The notes: generated by a model not told the origin, from the letters alone. Counted from the stretch's first letter, positions 52,388-63,170 are shown. The stretch is 64,000 nucleotides of DNA from Oegoconia quadripuncta (GCA_949316235.1 OX438745.1:7631001-7695000), one strand, 5' to 3'. Translations and numbers: made by a program.

Positions 52388-52510
52388 GGATATTGAAGCC
52401 CGGCAACGCATCTGTGACCCTTTTGGTGTTGCGGGTGTTTATGGGCGGCGGTGATTGCTTTCCATCAGGTGACCCGCATGCTCGTTTGCCGCCCTCTCAT
52501 ATAAAAAAAA
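52388..52510 (+). mobile_element. CR1/Jockey-like LINE, 3' end
   Basis: CCCGGCAACGCATCTGTGAC, CTTTTGGTGTTGCGGGTGTT, GATTGCTTTCCATCAGGTGA, TCGTTTGCCGCCCTCTCATA then A10. 5'-truncated insertion with a poly(A) tail; same family as 14715-15045. Confidence 0.8.
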
Positions 52511-52662
52511 AAGTATATATATTATTTACATATTGAAATACGATGACATAAATAAAATATTTATGGTTATATTTTGATTTTATTGGCAAAGTTATCGTCA
52601 GGCCTCTCTCAAGTCATTTCACTGAACACAGTTTTCGGTTCTCCATTTACTGCCAGTCGCCT

Positions 52663-52722
52663 TTTTTTTTATGTACTCAATCACACCTGATGTTAAGTGA
52701 AGATGAGGTCGAAGGTGGAAGA
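52663..52722 (-). mobile_element. SINE family B, tail
   Basis: TTTTTTTATGTACTCAATCA, CACCTGATGTTAAGTGAAGA, TGAGGTCGAAGGTGGAAG. Confidence 0.8.
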
Positions 52723-53512
52723 TCTGCGCCTTGCGCAAATCGTCGCACCATCCTAAGATTGGCGTCCCATAATACATTTACCGAGTATAATTGAGCAAAT
52801 AGCAAAGTTAATTAAGTCTAAAAAGATAGAGAAAAGAACCTAAAGAAGAAATATATTTTCTGAAGCCAAACAGTCCTCGTTGCGCAAAATTGCTGCCAAC
52901 TCTCCTAGGGTTTGTCCTGAGATGTCAGGGTTTTTACGTTTGTCTCAGAATTCTGGCCGGATTTTGGAGTTATTAGGATTTTCAATTATTCAATAAAGTG
53001 CAGAAAATTTCAACAAGCAAACATTTAAAATTTTATACAGTTTTTAATTATATTCGCGACAAAATCTCAGGACTAGAAATCAGACTTTTTGTCACGACTT
53101 TCCAATTTTCCATATGGTAACCCCACTGTCTCTGCTCTCTCGTTGTTCAGGAACTCCAATTATAATCCCATTTTGTTTTCCCTAAACTTTGTAGCGGAAA
53201 TAAGTAATACAGGAAAATATTAATGTCAGGTATATAAGATAAGATGTTTATTTACCAAAAAGGATCAAACATAATTATACATTTGCTGTAATATGCACAC
53301 TAGGATAGGCCTGTATCGTGGATGCCATAAGTATTTAAAAACAGAAAAAATCGATAAAATAGTTTATTGGCTTGATTTTGGGTACAACACGGACAGAAAA
53401 TAGGTTAGCATTGGGCAGGTACATACCTAATATAATTTATGTTTTCGCATTGAAAACCTAATTAGTAGGCAATGCTGTCGATGTCAGAAAAGCGACATTG
53501 TCGTAAACCCGC
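52723..53512. other. Unassigned stretch
   Basis: No repeat or gene recognised. Confidence 0.4.
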
Positions 53513-53700
53513 CTAATATTAGAAATACGAAAGTTTGTAGTTATGTATCTTTGTTACCTCTTCACGCCTGAACGGCTGTGGATGAAATTTGATTGGTAGA
53601 TAGATTAGAACCTGGATTAACATACAATATTAGGCAATGTTTTTTGCTGAACCGATTTTGATTAAAGGTTGCACGAGAAGGAATTCGCGGTCAACAACTA
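53513..53700 (-). repeat. Insect repeat module
   Basis: CCTAATATTAGAAATACGAA, CTCTTCACGCCTGAACGGCT, GGTTGCACGAGAAGGAATTC; inverted match to 15266-15470. Confidence 0.55.
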
Positions 53701-53715
53701 GTTACTAATAATAAT

Positions 53716-53982
53716 AAATAAATCAATATGTTGGACATACACACAACGCCATCTAGTTCCACATTAAGCAACTATAGGCTTGCGTTGTGGATACCAGATG
53801 GTTGATAAACTACACAAATACATATTTTTTTTGTAAATAAATACATATATAAATGAAAAATATCCATAACTCGGGAACACATGTCTGTATTCATCATACA
53901 AACATATGCCCCTAACGGGATTCGAACCCGCGACCTTTTGGTATAGCAGCAGAGTTTCTAACCACTACATCAAACAGGTCGT
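53716..53982 (-). mobile_element. SINE family A, full-length
   Basis: Tail GGACATACACACAACGCCAT, head GGGATTCGAACCCGCGACC and CACTACATCAAACAGGTCGT. Confidence 0.9.
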
Positions 53983-54280
53983 TGAATGTATGTTATGTAT
54001 GTGTTTCAAAATTGAATAATAACTTTATTAAGAGTCAATAGTTTTAAGGCTTGGTAAACCTTCGCAACCATGTAATTTACGATTTTTTGCGTAACTACAA
54101 CATATATTTAAGTATCATTACTTTATCAGACCCCCTAGGTAGTATATGTTTCGGGTGCGGAATTAGATTTTTTACCATAAAATGTATCCTATATGTTGAT
54201 TTATATGCTAATAGATATGGTCGCCTAGCCTATAGATCGGTCACATTAAAGTGCAAGAAAAAATATAATATTGATGAAAT
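53983..54280. other. Unassigned stretch
   Basis: Nothing recognised; the open frame 54051-54299 runs into MITE M2 and looks accidental. Confidence 0.4.
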
Positions 54281-54712
54281 ATTGGGTCTTTACCTATGAA
54301 ATTGGAGCTTTTTTTCTTCATTAAACATATGCACCAATTCCTGCGATTTTCAAAGCTATATCCAAATTTCTTTTTTATTGTATTGGAAAATGGAATATTA
54401 TTTCAAGGTTTCACATGAAATATTTTTTAATTTCTGAGCTAAATCATATACTAATAAAAAAAATTTTAACAGAGCTTTTTTCATGTGTTTAGCATAATCA
54501 TTTCTTAGATTCGCTGAAACTTATATAAAGCGGTTACTTCTAAAAATTAACATGCCTGCCTATACTTAACTTAATGTTATCGGATAATACACACAAAGTT
54601 TAGCTAAATTTGGATTTGCCGTTCCCAAAAAAATCTAAAATGTTTGAATGGAGAAAACAGTCTTAATGAAATTCTTCACACAAAACGCCAATTTCATAGG
54701 TAAGGACCTAAT
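54281..54712 (+). mobile_element. MITE family M, copy 2
   Basis: 432 bp, same orientation and ends (ATTGGGTCTTTACCTATGAA / GGTAAGGACCTAAT) as 7388-7808; a few small insertions relative to copy 1. Confidence 0.8.
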
Positions 54713-55604
54713 ATAAGAGTTTTTACATAATGTTTGTTATACTTAAAAGATACTCGCATGTTTTTGGTCACTTTTCTGTGGTAAGTCATGCATTTTTTTA
54801 CAATATCAATCAGCATTTGAAACGCCAGTTCGCGAATGAAGTCGATATGTGACTGAGTTCCCATTGGTTCCAAACTCCTGTTTTAGCACCGAAGTGGTGC
54901 CATTTTTATTGTTTCGACGACCTGGTCCATACGTAGGTAATAACATAAAAGTCTTTAGTCCCATGACATTCTGGGGATCAAGGCGCATTTAACAAGTCCT
55001 TTCACTTCAAAATCACATTCACAACATTACATCACATTTTCGAAAAATATAATAAAATCTTCAAGTTCTTAAATAATACCTAATAGAAAAATGTTTCTTT
55101 TTTAATCCTTGGTTCTTCAATAAGTGCGCCCAAAGTAGGTCTGCGAGATTTTCATAGAGGACAGTAATTAGTTTTGAATTTAGAAAATGAATATTGTTTT
55201 TTAATGTTCAGCGAACAGAGATCGAACGAAAATTTTTTTGATAAAGTTATTGACCGCGGCTATATTTAACAAAAAGAAAATTAAAAAACTACTTACGCGG
55301 TAACTGTTTGGCTTTTTTTTTAATGTTTACATTTTACGTCAGAGTTTAATTTGTTTTCATAAAATGAGTTCATTAAGTGTATCAGTTTAACATCCGAAAG
55401 TGTTAACATAGAAGCAAAAAAGGTGACACAGAATCTATTATTTACTAAATCCCCGGGAAAAATATTTAAAAGCCCAAGTTATTTCTTTTTCTCATAGAGG
55501 GAAATGAAATGCAGAGTGCATCACTCGGCTTCTAAATTATTTTAATTTAAGCGACATATATCTGCTCACACATTCCAAAAATATTATTTTGCTCCCTTAT
55601 AATA
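54713..55604. other. Unassigned stretch
   Basis: No repeat or gene recognised. Confidence 0.4.
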
Positions 55605-55682
55605 CAATCGTCACTTTCCATCAGGTGAGATTGTGGTCAAACGCGAATCCAGTCAATCATATAAAAAAAAAAAAAAAAATTA
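55605..55682 (+). mobile_element. LINE F, 3' end with poly(A)
   Basis: ACTTTCCATCAGGTGAGATT, GTGGTCAAACGCGAATCC, CATATAAAAAAAAAAAAAAA: inverted counterpart of the left end of 35683-36150. Confidence 0.65.
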
Positions 55683-55886
55683 CTATTTTAAATTAGCTAT
55701 TACGAGAATGTGATCTATTGAGTGATTTTTCCCAGAGGCTTTGGTATAAAACGGATTTTAGTAGTGAAGCTTTCATTTTTTTTATCAAAAACAAACCTGT
55801 AAGTAATTTCCTTACATTTTTACTTTATCTTTAATGAATCGGTTCGATATTGTAGATTTTTTTTAACTGATACATTTGACTTCAAT

Positions 55887-56041
55887 CACATCAGCCCCTA
55901 GATTATGTAACTCCATCGTCATCAATAACGTTGACCAATGAGAAACCGTTAAATAGCCGAGCGAATGATGAGCCAACCAATCACATGTCAGAACGTAACC
56001 GACGACGATAACGATGAAATTATGTAATAGAACCCCTGATG
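55887..56041. mobile_element. Fold-back MITE (single copy here)
   Basis: CATCAGCCCCTAGATTATGT and AACTCCATCGTCATC at the left pair with GATAACGATGAAATTATGTA and ATAGAACCCCTGATG at the right, with mismatches; centre AATAGCCGAGCGAATGATGA. About 155 bp. Confidence 0.55.
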
Positions 56042-56265
56042 TTAATTAATTGAAGATAAGGCCAAAGATGGCAGGTCACCCGGAATCCCCAACTTACTTG
56101 GGGGCCTCACTATCTTATCTTAAACTTAACAATACTATCAATATTATATACTACTACTTGGTACTAGATCTAGTTAAGATGGCGGCAGCTAACCATGGGG
56201 ACATTTTAAAACTTGCCCTACCAACAACCAAATCGAGTATACCAAACATATACACCGGGTCGTTG
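56042..56265 (-). mobile_element. SINE family B, diverged
   Basis: GAAGATAAGGCCAAAGATGG, CCAACTTACTTGGGGGCCTC, GATGGCGGCAGCTAACCATG, CTACCAACAACCAAATCGAG. The head is lost. Its left edge merges with the fold-back element. Confidence 0.65.
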
Positions 56266-56516
56266 TATAAACTTTATTTTATTTAGGTACATTGAGGATT
56301 TCTGTGTATACAGTTTTTTTTTGGAATAAATGAATTCGAATGTATTGTAATTCGCCCTGTAAATAGTTGCTATGTCGATAAAAAAAATTGTCAAAGACGA
56401 CAGATATTTTTTATCTGTTTTTCACAAAGACTGTAGACAAACGGCATACGTACAACTCGTAAACATTATGCTACCTACTGAATAACAATAGAGTCATCAT
56501 TATTACGACGACGATT

Positions 56517-56766
56517 GACGACCGGTTGGTGTAGTGGATAGTGACCCTGTCAGCGAAACCAACGGTTGCGGGTTCGAATTCCGCGAGGGGTAAACGTTTG
56601 TGTGATGAATACGAACATTTATTCCCGAGTCATGGATGTTTATATAAATATTTATGTATGTTTATCCGTTATCTAGCACCCATAGCACAAGCTTTGCTTA
56701 GTTTGGGACTAGATGATTGGTGTAAGTGTCCCAAATACTTATTTATATTATTATATTATTATTATT
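56517..56766 (+). mobile_element. SINE family C, full-length
   Basis: GACGACCGGTTGGTGTAGTG head, GGTTCGAATTCC B-box, tail GGGACTAGATGATTGGTGTA and (ATT)n. Nearly identical to 39721-39966. Confidence 0.9.
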
Positions 56767-56822
56767 TGACTTTGATTTGATTGTAGCAATTATTCTGACC
56801 ACTGCTGAAATAGATTACTAAG

Positions 56823-56912
56823 TATTTTATTTATTTTATTTTATTTTATTTTCTTGGGAAAACCAACAGCTGTTTTACAAATTATCACTTAAACTAAGAA
56901 ACTGAAAGCCAA
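56823..56912 (-). repeat. LINE 3' tail Q, copy 2
   Basis: TTTATTTTATTTTATTTTCT, TGGGAAAACCAACAGCTGTT, AAACTGAAAGCCAATTA: inverted match to 33043-33124. Confidence 0.65.
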
Positions 56913-56937
56913 TTATATATTTTTATTTTAGTAACAG

Positions 56938-57060
56938 CTTTATGCTCCCACATCTGGGGCACAGCCTCCACTCACTAGAGCAAGTACGGGTCATAATCTA
57001 CCATGCAGGCCTAGTGTGGATTTGCGGATTTGTTACTAGTGGCCAGCTGCACAGTAGCAT
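56938..57060 (-). mobile_element. 5S-like SINE group P, tail
   Basis: GCACAGCCTCCACTCACTAG, GGTCATAATCTACCATGCAG, GTGTGGATTTGCGGATTTGT; inverted match to 58.7 kb. Confidence 0.55.
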
Positions 57061-57667
57061 TACAGACGCGACAAACGTTTATGTCGCGCAAGATAATATT
57101 TGTCCTGCTCACGCGCTTGGACAAAATATACAACTATCCTACTCTCACTTCTACGTGGCGCGCGACAAGCCATGTCATGCTATGATTGCTGAAGTGTTTT
57201 GAAGTCGGTTCCCTGTAGATTTTTCTTGACAACTCTAAGTTGATGAACAGGTTACTTATCGCTACGCAAGGTGACGGTTTCCGATTGTGACCTTAGATTT
57301 ACCGGGTGTGATTTTCTGGGTAATCGGAACTGCTTCTTTGTGTTTTTAAGCATCAGGTCAGTACTTTTATATAGTTAAGACTATGTTACCTTTCTAGTAA
57401 TAACATTTGTAATCCATGCGTTTTGCATATTATTAACAAGACACTAATGAGTGAGAACACAAATACGACAAGTACAATTATAAAAAAGATGGCTATCTGA
57501 AAACAATTTAGATAAAGACATCATTAAAAAAGAGTTTCGAGTGACGAGATGCTACAATTAGAGCATTTTGGCGTCTATACTTTCTGTGTGTTGGTAACAT
57601 CTACCTCTTTTGCGTAAATAATGTAATAATACATACTCTGTTATGTGCCTTAGATACATAATAAGAG
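57061..57667. other. Unassigned stretch
   Basis: No repeat or gene recognised. Confidence 0.4.
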
Positions 57668-57955
57668 TAGAACCAACTCGTTTCTACCCACTGGTGTCAT
57701 AAAAGACGACTATGGGATTTTTCCGCAAAAAGCATCTATGGGTTTGCACATTTCAACTGCGATGGGCTCACCATCTGTTACGTACACGTTTCTGTATATT
57801 TCGAAAAGTGCATGGAGCGTGGATGTTATTTCAAGCACTACAATGGCCTGTCGCCGCTCCGAATAGTGGGGTTGCGAGGCGATTTTACCTCGGTTGCCGC
57901 TCGAAGTGAAACGCTTACCTGCTAAAGGCATTCTCTCATCCATCATTATTATTAG
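57668..57955 (-). repeat. LINE-type repeat S, longest copy
   Basis: Minus strand: TTTCACTTCGAGCGGCAACC, GAGGTAAAATCGCC, GAAATAACATCCACGCTCC, GATGGTGAGCCCATCGCAGT, CATAGTCGTCTTTTATGACA. The unit is longer than the fragments at 300 and 33241. Confidence 0.55.
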
Positions 57956-58599
57956 TTTACGACAGTTCAGTCACACAACATTACCTAACAGGATTCCCCA
58001 AAATCAAATATTTGATGTAAACTATGTATCTTCCATTACGTATGTAATTGACTTAGCACATAGTGTGTTTTGTTGACATGTTATGTGTTGTTTTTGTTTC
58101 ATTGAATGATGGATGAATAACCAAAGTCATCAATATCTAGAGGGGGTAATCGTTGCTGTGCCTCCCCGCATGGCCCATTTCCTTACATGTCCAGAGTGCC
58201 CAGACACATGCACGCATGAAAACTTAGCCCAGTAATTACAGGGCTCTAAAAATAAAAAAAAAATACATTTTTACTGGTTCGCGCCTTCGATAACAAACAG
58301 ACGCGGTGAAAACTTACATTCCTTTTGGCTTCGGTGTAGTCAGGTATAAATGTAATATACTAACGAAGGTAAATAAATAACACATACCCATTTCGCACTA
58401 CGTTGACCGAACCCACTCAATATTGTATAACTGTATGTACTACCTATAATAATAATTTTGGCAGTAGGCAGGCAACCGAAACACAAACATGTACTTAACA
58501 TCCATATTTACTCAATAAATAACTTAGGAATTGTTTCGTGTTTCGTAGAAGGATAGGCAAGATATACAAGCTCCTTAGTCGTTTGATAGATATAATGTC
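57956..58599. other. Unassigned stretch
   Basis: No repeat or gene recognised. Confidence 0.4.
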
Positions 58600-58825
58600 G
58601 TAGGCCGATTGTAGGCATGTTGTATTGTCGTACGGTTGTTTTCAATTGAAGGCTGTCATTAAGCCAATTCGGTGGCCTACAGAGGCGGCTTAAAACACTC
58701 TATCTCTCTCAGTCTGACACAAATCCACCAATCCGCACAGGGCCCGCGTGGTGGATTATGGCTCATACCCTCTCATAATGGTAGGAGGCTGTGCCCCTAC
58801 AATGGGGTCGTGTAAGGCTGTTGAT
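58600..58825 (+). mobile_element. 5S-like SINE group P copy
   Basis: CGGTTGTTTTCAATTGAAGG, GTGGCCTACAGAGGCGGCTT, CAGTCTGACACAAATCCACC, GCGTGGTGGATTATGGCTCA, TGTTGATGATGACG. The 5S-like head is decayed here. Confidence 0.6.
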
Positions 58826-58850
58826 GATGACGAAAGTAAGAATGAAGATT

Positions 58851-59187
58851 TAACCGCCTCCGTGGCTCAATGTAAACAACGTTGGGTTTACGATTCGGAG
58901 GTCGCCGGTTCGATCCCCAGCGGGGTACATGTTTAAGTACTCGGTTTGGTTGGTGGTAGGGCATTTTAAATGTCCGCCTGGCTAGCTACCACCATCTTAT
59001 CTAAATCTGCCCGCCAAGCAACAATGTTGAAAGCATTGTTGTGTTCCGGTTGTCAGACATAAGATAGCCAGTCCCTCAAATGAGTTGGGGTTTCCGGGTC
59101 AGTACACTGACTCCTTTGGCCTCATCTTCACTTAACATCAGGTGTGATTGAGGTCAAGTACGAACCCGTTGTGCATAAATAAAAAGG
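58851..59187 (+). mobile_element. SINE family B, full-length
   Basis: TAACCGCCTCCGTGGCTCAA to GTTGTGCATAAATAAAAA. First of three B copies within 1.8 kb. Confidence 0.9.
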
Positions 59188-59335
59188 TGGGATTGTAGGG
59201 ACTGAAAATCAGTGTTTCGCTCTTTGAGTGATCTGCCACAATGAGTTGTGACCCATTTGTGCTACGAGGCACACTCTCTTAGTATTTTTTTAAACATTAA
59301 ACTAATAACGAATATATAACTTAAATATATAATAA

Positions 59336-59575
59336 AACCTCAACACATTTGGGGAACTGGCTATCTTATCTCTGAAAACCGGAACACAACAATGCTATTA
59401 ACATTGCTGCTTGGTGGCAGATTTAGATAAGATGGTGGTAGCTAGCCAGGCGGATATTTTAAAATGCCCTACCACCAACCAAACCGAGTATAAATATGTA
59501 CCCCGCTGGGGATCGAACCCGCGACCTCCGAATCGTAAACCCAATGTTGTTTACATTGAGCCACGAAGGAGGTAA
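59336..59575 (-). mobile_element. SINE family B, tail missing
   Basis: AACCTCAACACATTTGGGGA to GAGCCACGAAGGAGG. Inverted relative to 58851-59187, spacer about 150 bases. Confidence 0.85.
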
Positions 59576-59924
59576 ACCCCATCTTATTTGGGGGATTTAT
59601 TTTTATTTGTGAGTATATTTCACTTTTATTTTTTGTGTATGTGTGTGAACGCAAATAATTGCTTTATCTATCTATCTACTTCCGTTCGTAATCGGGTAAA
59701 AGTGTGCCAACAAATTCTAATTTTCTTCCCTTGTCCACGGACTCACGATACAGTTATACCTAATTACACACTCAGTTTACTAGGCATGGTACCTCGCCTC
59801 TTTGACTTTGCTAAGCATATCTGTTTCCCAAGCATTAATTAAAAGTTCTTAAAGTTAAGAAATCCAGTAAAATCCCTGGCAGGGTGACATTACTTTTAAG
59901 TCTTCAACATGAAACATATAGCTA

Positions 59925-60125
59925 AACACCATTGCTGCTTGTTCTTGGAAAGTGTGGCGCGGTCAGTTCTTGGATGGGTGACCATTACTGGCAATTTCAA
60001 TCGAGTGTTTCCGTGCATCGAAAAATGCGTTAAACAGTCCATCTCGATTTGTAGGCAGTTGAAGTCGGTCACCCACAAGGGCGGATTGAAATTGGTAGGC
60101 CACTAGTTGACTCGGTTGGGCAATC
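59925..60125 (+). mobile_element. 5S-rRNA-like SINE (group P), head intact
   Basis: CGGTCAGTTCTTGGATGGGT and GACCATTACTGG closely follow the 3' half of 5S rRNA (internal promoter box C, GGTTAGTACTTGGATGGGTGACCGCC). The element continues with GTGTTTCCGTGCATCGAAAA, CGTTAAACAGTCCATCTCG and GAAGTCGGTCACCC. SINEs built on 5S rRNA (SINE3 type) are known in other animals; membership is inferred. Confidence 0.6.
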
Positions 60126-60232
60126 TAAATTCATCAATCAACACTGAGCCGTGTTGGAGGCTGTGGGACTGGAGACAGCTGTATATTTGTAATATGCAGC
60201 TGCTTGCTGATTTGCCATAAAAAAAACTTGTT

Positions 60233-60573
60233 TCTTTTTTTTTTTTTTATGCAGGACGGGTTCGTACTTGCCCTCAATCACACCTGACGTTAAGTGAAGA
60301 TGAGGTCGAAGGTGGAAGCGTACTGACCCGGAAACCCCAACACGTTTGGGGGACTGGCTATCTTATCTCTGACAACCGGAACACAACAATGCTATTAACA
60401 TTGCTGTTTGGCGGCAGATTTAGATAAGATGGTGGTAGCTAGCCAGGCGGACATTTAAAATGCCCTACCACCAACCAAACCGAGTACTTAAACAAGTACC
60501 CCGCTGGGGATCGAACCCGCGACCTCCGAATCGTAAACCCAATGTTGTTTACTTTGTGCCACGGAGGCGGTTA
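60233..60573 (-). mobile_element. SINE family B, full-length
   Basis: T-rich tail, ATGCAGGACGGGTTCGTACT, to GTGCCACGGAGGCGGTTA. Same orientation as 59336-59575. Confidence 0.9.
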
Positions 60574-60974
60574 AATATGTTGTATATGGTCTTTATCCAC
60601 TGTAGTGCTTTACGCAACATTCGTCGTGTGGCGTTCGGTTCTAGCGCGACCGACATTTTCAAGAGCCATGTGATTAGGAGGTCTTATAGGTCGCCAACTC
60701 AGGTGCTACTCGTCTGGTTTTCCTAGCCTGTGGCTTTCGTAACCATTTGTCTTTAGCTCTTCAGTTCTAATAAAATATACTAATATTATAGATTAATTAA
60801 TAGGCGACCAAGGTTTAGCAGTGGACCTCTTGTGATGACGATGACCGAAAGCACATTCTCAGTAATTTTTGAACCGCCTTATACTTAAAAGTACTAGGTT
60901 ACCTGAGGATACTAAGAAGTTCGATAGCCGCTGTAGGAAATACAGTGTTTAATTTAACCATGTAAGGAAGAATC
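60574..60974. other. Unassigned stretch
   Basis: GC-richer at 60610-60720, no repeat or gene recognised; the open frame starting in SINE B is not called. Confidence 0.35.
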
Positions 60975-61105
60975 GGACGACCTGATGAAGGTCGCGGGAA
61001 GTTGCTGGATGCATGCCAGTTCCAACTGGTCGCTCTGGATATCTATGGGGAAGGCCTATATTCAGTAGTGGACGTCCTGTGGCTGATGTGATGATGAAGG
61101 AAGAA
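60975..61105 (+). pseudogene. RTE-like LINE, C-terminal fragment
   Basis: Reads DDLMKVAGSCWMHASSNWSL then MGKAYIQ, a stop in place of the next residue, and WTSCG: diverged RTE C-terminus. Confidence 0.7.
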
Positions 61106-61411
61106 TTCGTGTATTTCAGTTTGAGTTCATATTGTATAGTTGGAAGATGATTTTGGGATCAGGAGTAGGAATATCTCGGTTGGTGAATTTGTATCAAATT
61201 TTCGTGACCACACTGTATACATGTTGATATGCGTATATACATTGGAAAATGTTATCGTTATCACGTCACGATCACATGGTCACGCATGACAAGTAATCAA
61301 AAGCTTCAATAACCAATAATAATATACTTGAAATAAATGTACAGTCTGAAACAGATAAACCGTTACAGTGCGCCTTAATAGAAATTAAGTTTTCTTAGGA
61401 CTTGGCTCGTT

Positions 61412-61630
61412 ATTCATGGTTGACTGTTGGAAAGTGACAATGTGGTCGAAATTGACACACGCGATGTCAGTAGATTTTAGACTTTTCGTCGCGAGAGATG
61501 GCCTGATTATGGAGCCAGGAGGTGGAGGTCTTCAGTGGCCTTCAATAACCTCTCGAGTTTGGACTCATATGATTCGTTTTAACGAGTCCAATATATTAAA
61601 CTTGGCGTCAAGGGTCTGATGATGGAGAAG
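61412..61630. repeat. LINE fragments F and W, juxtaposed
   Basis: 61412-61470 (TGTTGGAAAGTGACAATGTG, GTCGAAATTGACACACGCGA) matches the 3' part of F on the minus strand. 61490-61630 (TGATTATGGAGCCAGGAGGT, AAGGGTCTGATGATGGAG) matches repeat W. Confidence 0.45.
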
Positions 61631-61721
61631 TTGGATGGAGGAACTGGTAATAATAAATATCCTTTACATACACACAGCGCCATTACTAATCAACTAGGCT
61701 TGTATTATGGATACTAGATGG

Positions 61722-61899
61722 TTGATATAATGAATAATTATACCATACAACATTTTCATTTTTCATACCGCCTTAGGTTTTAAATTTTTTTCTATTATTC
61801 TTGTAAAATAAAAGTAACAAAACAAAAAATTAAAACTAAACTAAAGGGACGAAAACGTCATTTAGACCACCCGTTTACAAATGCATTTATTTTATAAAT
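61722..61899. other. Unassigned block inside SINE A8
   Basis: AT-rich, no match in the window; part of what separates the SINE A pieces. Confidence 0.4.
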
Positions 61900-62106
61900 A
61901 ATAAATAAATATGTCGGACACTAACACCAATCATCTAGTCCCAAACTAAGTAAAGCTTGTACTATGGATACTGGATTATAAATATACATAAATATTTATA
62001 TAAACATCATTCGTATTCATCACACAAACACCTTTATTACCTTTACCTTTCGAACCCGCAAAGTTTGGTTTCGCTAACAGGGCATCCACTACACCAATCG
62101 GGCGTC
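61900..62106 (-). mobile_element. SINE family C inside SINE A8
   Basis: GTCGGACACTAACACCAATC, CTAGTCCCAAACTAAGTAAA, head TCGCTAACAGGGCATCCACT and ACACCAATCGGGCGTC. Lies between the tail and middle pieces of SINE A8. Confidence 0.8.
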
Positions 62107-62147
62107 AATACATACATTATAAATAAAAACATCCATAATAATACGTG

Positions 62148-62159
62148 TCCGTATTCATC
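62148..62159. repeat. Target-site duplication, left (11-12 bp)
   Basis: TCCGTATTCATC, part of SINE A, repeated at 62700-62711 on the other side of the insertion. Confidence 0.8.
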
Positions 62160-62700
62160 GGTATCCTTCCGTTTGGCAAAATATTTTTTGTCAAATTTTA
62201 CTTCCCAAAAAACTTATCGCACTAGTTTCATTTCCCAAAACAATCTTTAGCAAAATTATATTTCGCATTTTAATCACTTGGGCAAATATTAATTTGGCAA
62301 CTTTTTACCTGCTCAAGTTTTATTAAGTCAAATATATTTATTTTGTTTGCTTTATTTTGTAAAAAATTATATTCCAATAATAAGTTCGTTCAAATTTTTA
62401 TTTAAATATGGGTGATAAATTGTAAAAATATGAAAAGTCTGATATAAATCGGCAGCGGCCGGCGAAACGCCGGAGTTAATTTGTATAATAACAATATAAT
62501 TTTGGGAAGAGCATGTTATGCCAAACCATATTTAACTACATAATACTTGGTAAAATGAAATATTGCCATGTTATTATTTATTAAACAATAAATTGGCGAA
62601 AATAGTATTGCTAACTGTAAAATTTCGAAAAGTTGTTTTGCCAAATGAAAATTTGGGAAACATACTTTGGCATGTGATACTTTGGGAAAAAATTAGTAAT
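62160..62700. mobile_element. ~540-bp insertion with 15-nt periodic TTTSSSAAA motif
   Basis: Inserted in SINE A8 with an 11-12 bp duplication. Left array: the motif (TTTGGCAAA, TTGTCAAAT, TTCCCAAAA, TTTAGCAAA and so on) recurs near 62173, 62188, 62202, 62217, 62232, 62247, 62262, 62278 and 62294. Centre 62300-62500: AT-rich with a GC hairpin CCGGCG-AAA-CGCCGG at 62459-62473. Right array: 62502, 62518, 62547, 62563, 62593, 62608, 62624, 62638, 62653, 62667 and 62682. Spacing is 14-16 throughout, or twice that where a unit has decayed. No open frame spans it, no poly(A), no obvious terminal inverted repeat. Class unknown. Confidence 0.75.
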
Positions 62701-62711
62701 CCGTATTCATC
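62701..62711. repeat. Target-site duplication, right
   Basis: CCGTATTCATC, matching 62149-62159; SINE A sequence resumes from here. Confidence 0.8.
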
Positions 62712-62796
62712 ATACAAACACCCCTAGCGGGATTTGAACTTGGTGATCTTTTTGTATAGCAGTCAGGATTCTAACCCTTACACGAAATAGGTCATC

Positions 62797-63063
62797 CATG
62801 AGTAATAATTATTGATGTGATATAACATTTCATTTCTTTAATATAAGTTATTCTACAGATTGATGAAGATCCATCCTTATCGATATTAAATTGTCTTCCA
62901 TAATCGATATTGAATAGTTGATGACGTGTTCTATTTTCAATGTAATCGAGGCTATTAATAATTTATATGTAATACGTTAGTGAACGGTATTTACATGTAG
63001 CTGGTGTGGGCAGGGAACATAATGACTTCACAAACTTTAATAGTATCAACATTTAGTTTTGTT
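62797..63063. other. Unassigned stretch
   Basis: Nothing recognised. Confidence 0.4.
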
Positions 63064-63170
63064 ACTTTTTAGTGTTCTGTACTGAAAAGGGCAAAACGGA
63101 ACAGATATGGAATCACCTCGCTATTATCCGTCTGCTCATCTGTCACAGTCATTTATTAATGAAATGGTTC
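63064..63170 (+). repeat. Repeat T
   Basis: AGTGTTCTGTACTGAAAAGG, GCAAAACGGAACAGATATGG, CCGTCTGCTCATCTGTCACA; related to 10548 and 15935. Confidence 0.4.

Larger units (their letters stand above)
61650..62796 (-). mobile_element. SINE family A, broken into three pieces
   Basis: Tail piece 61650-61721 (CATACACACAGCGCC, CTAGGCTTGTATTATGGATA), middle piece 62107-62159 (AAAAACATCCATAAT, GTGTCCGTATTCATC), head piece 62701-62796 (CACCCCTAGCGGGATTTGAA, ACGAAATAGGTCATC). Between them sit an unassigned block, SINE C, and a 15-nt-periodic insertion. Confidence 0.75.
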
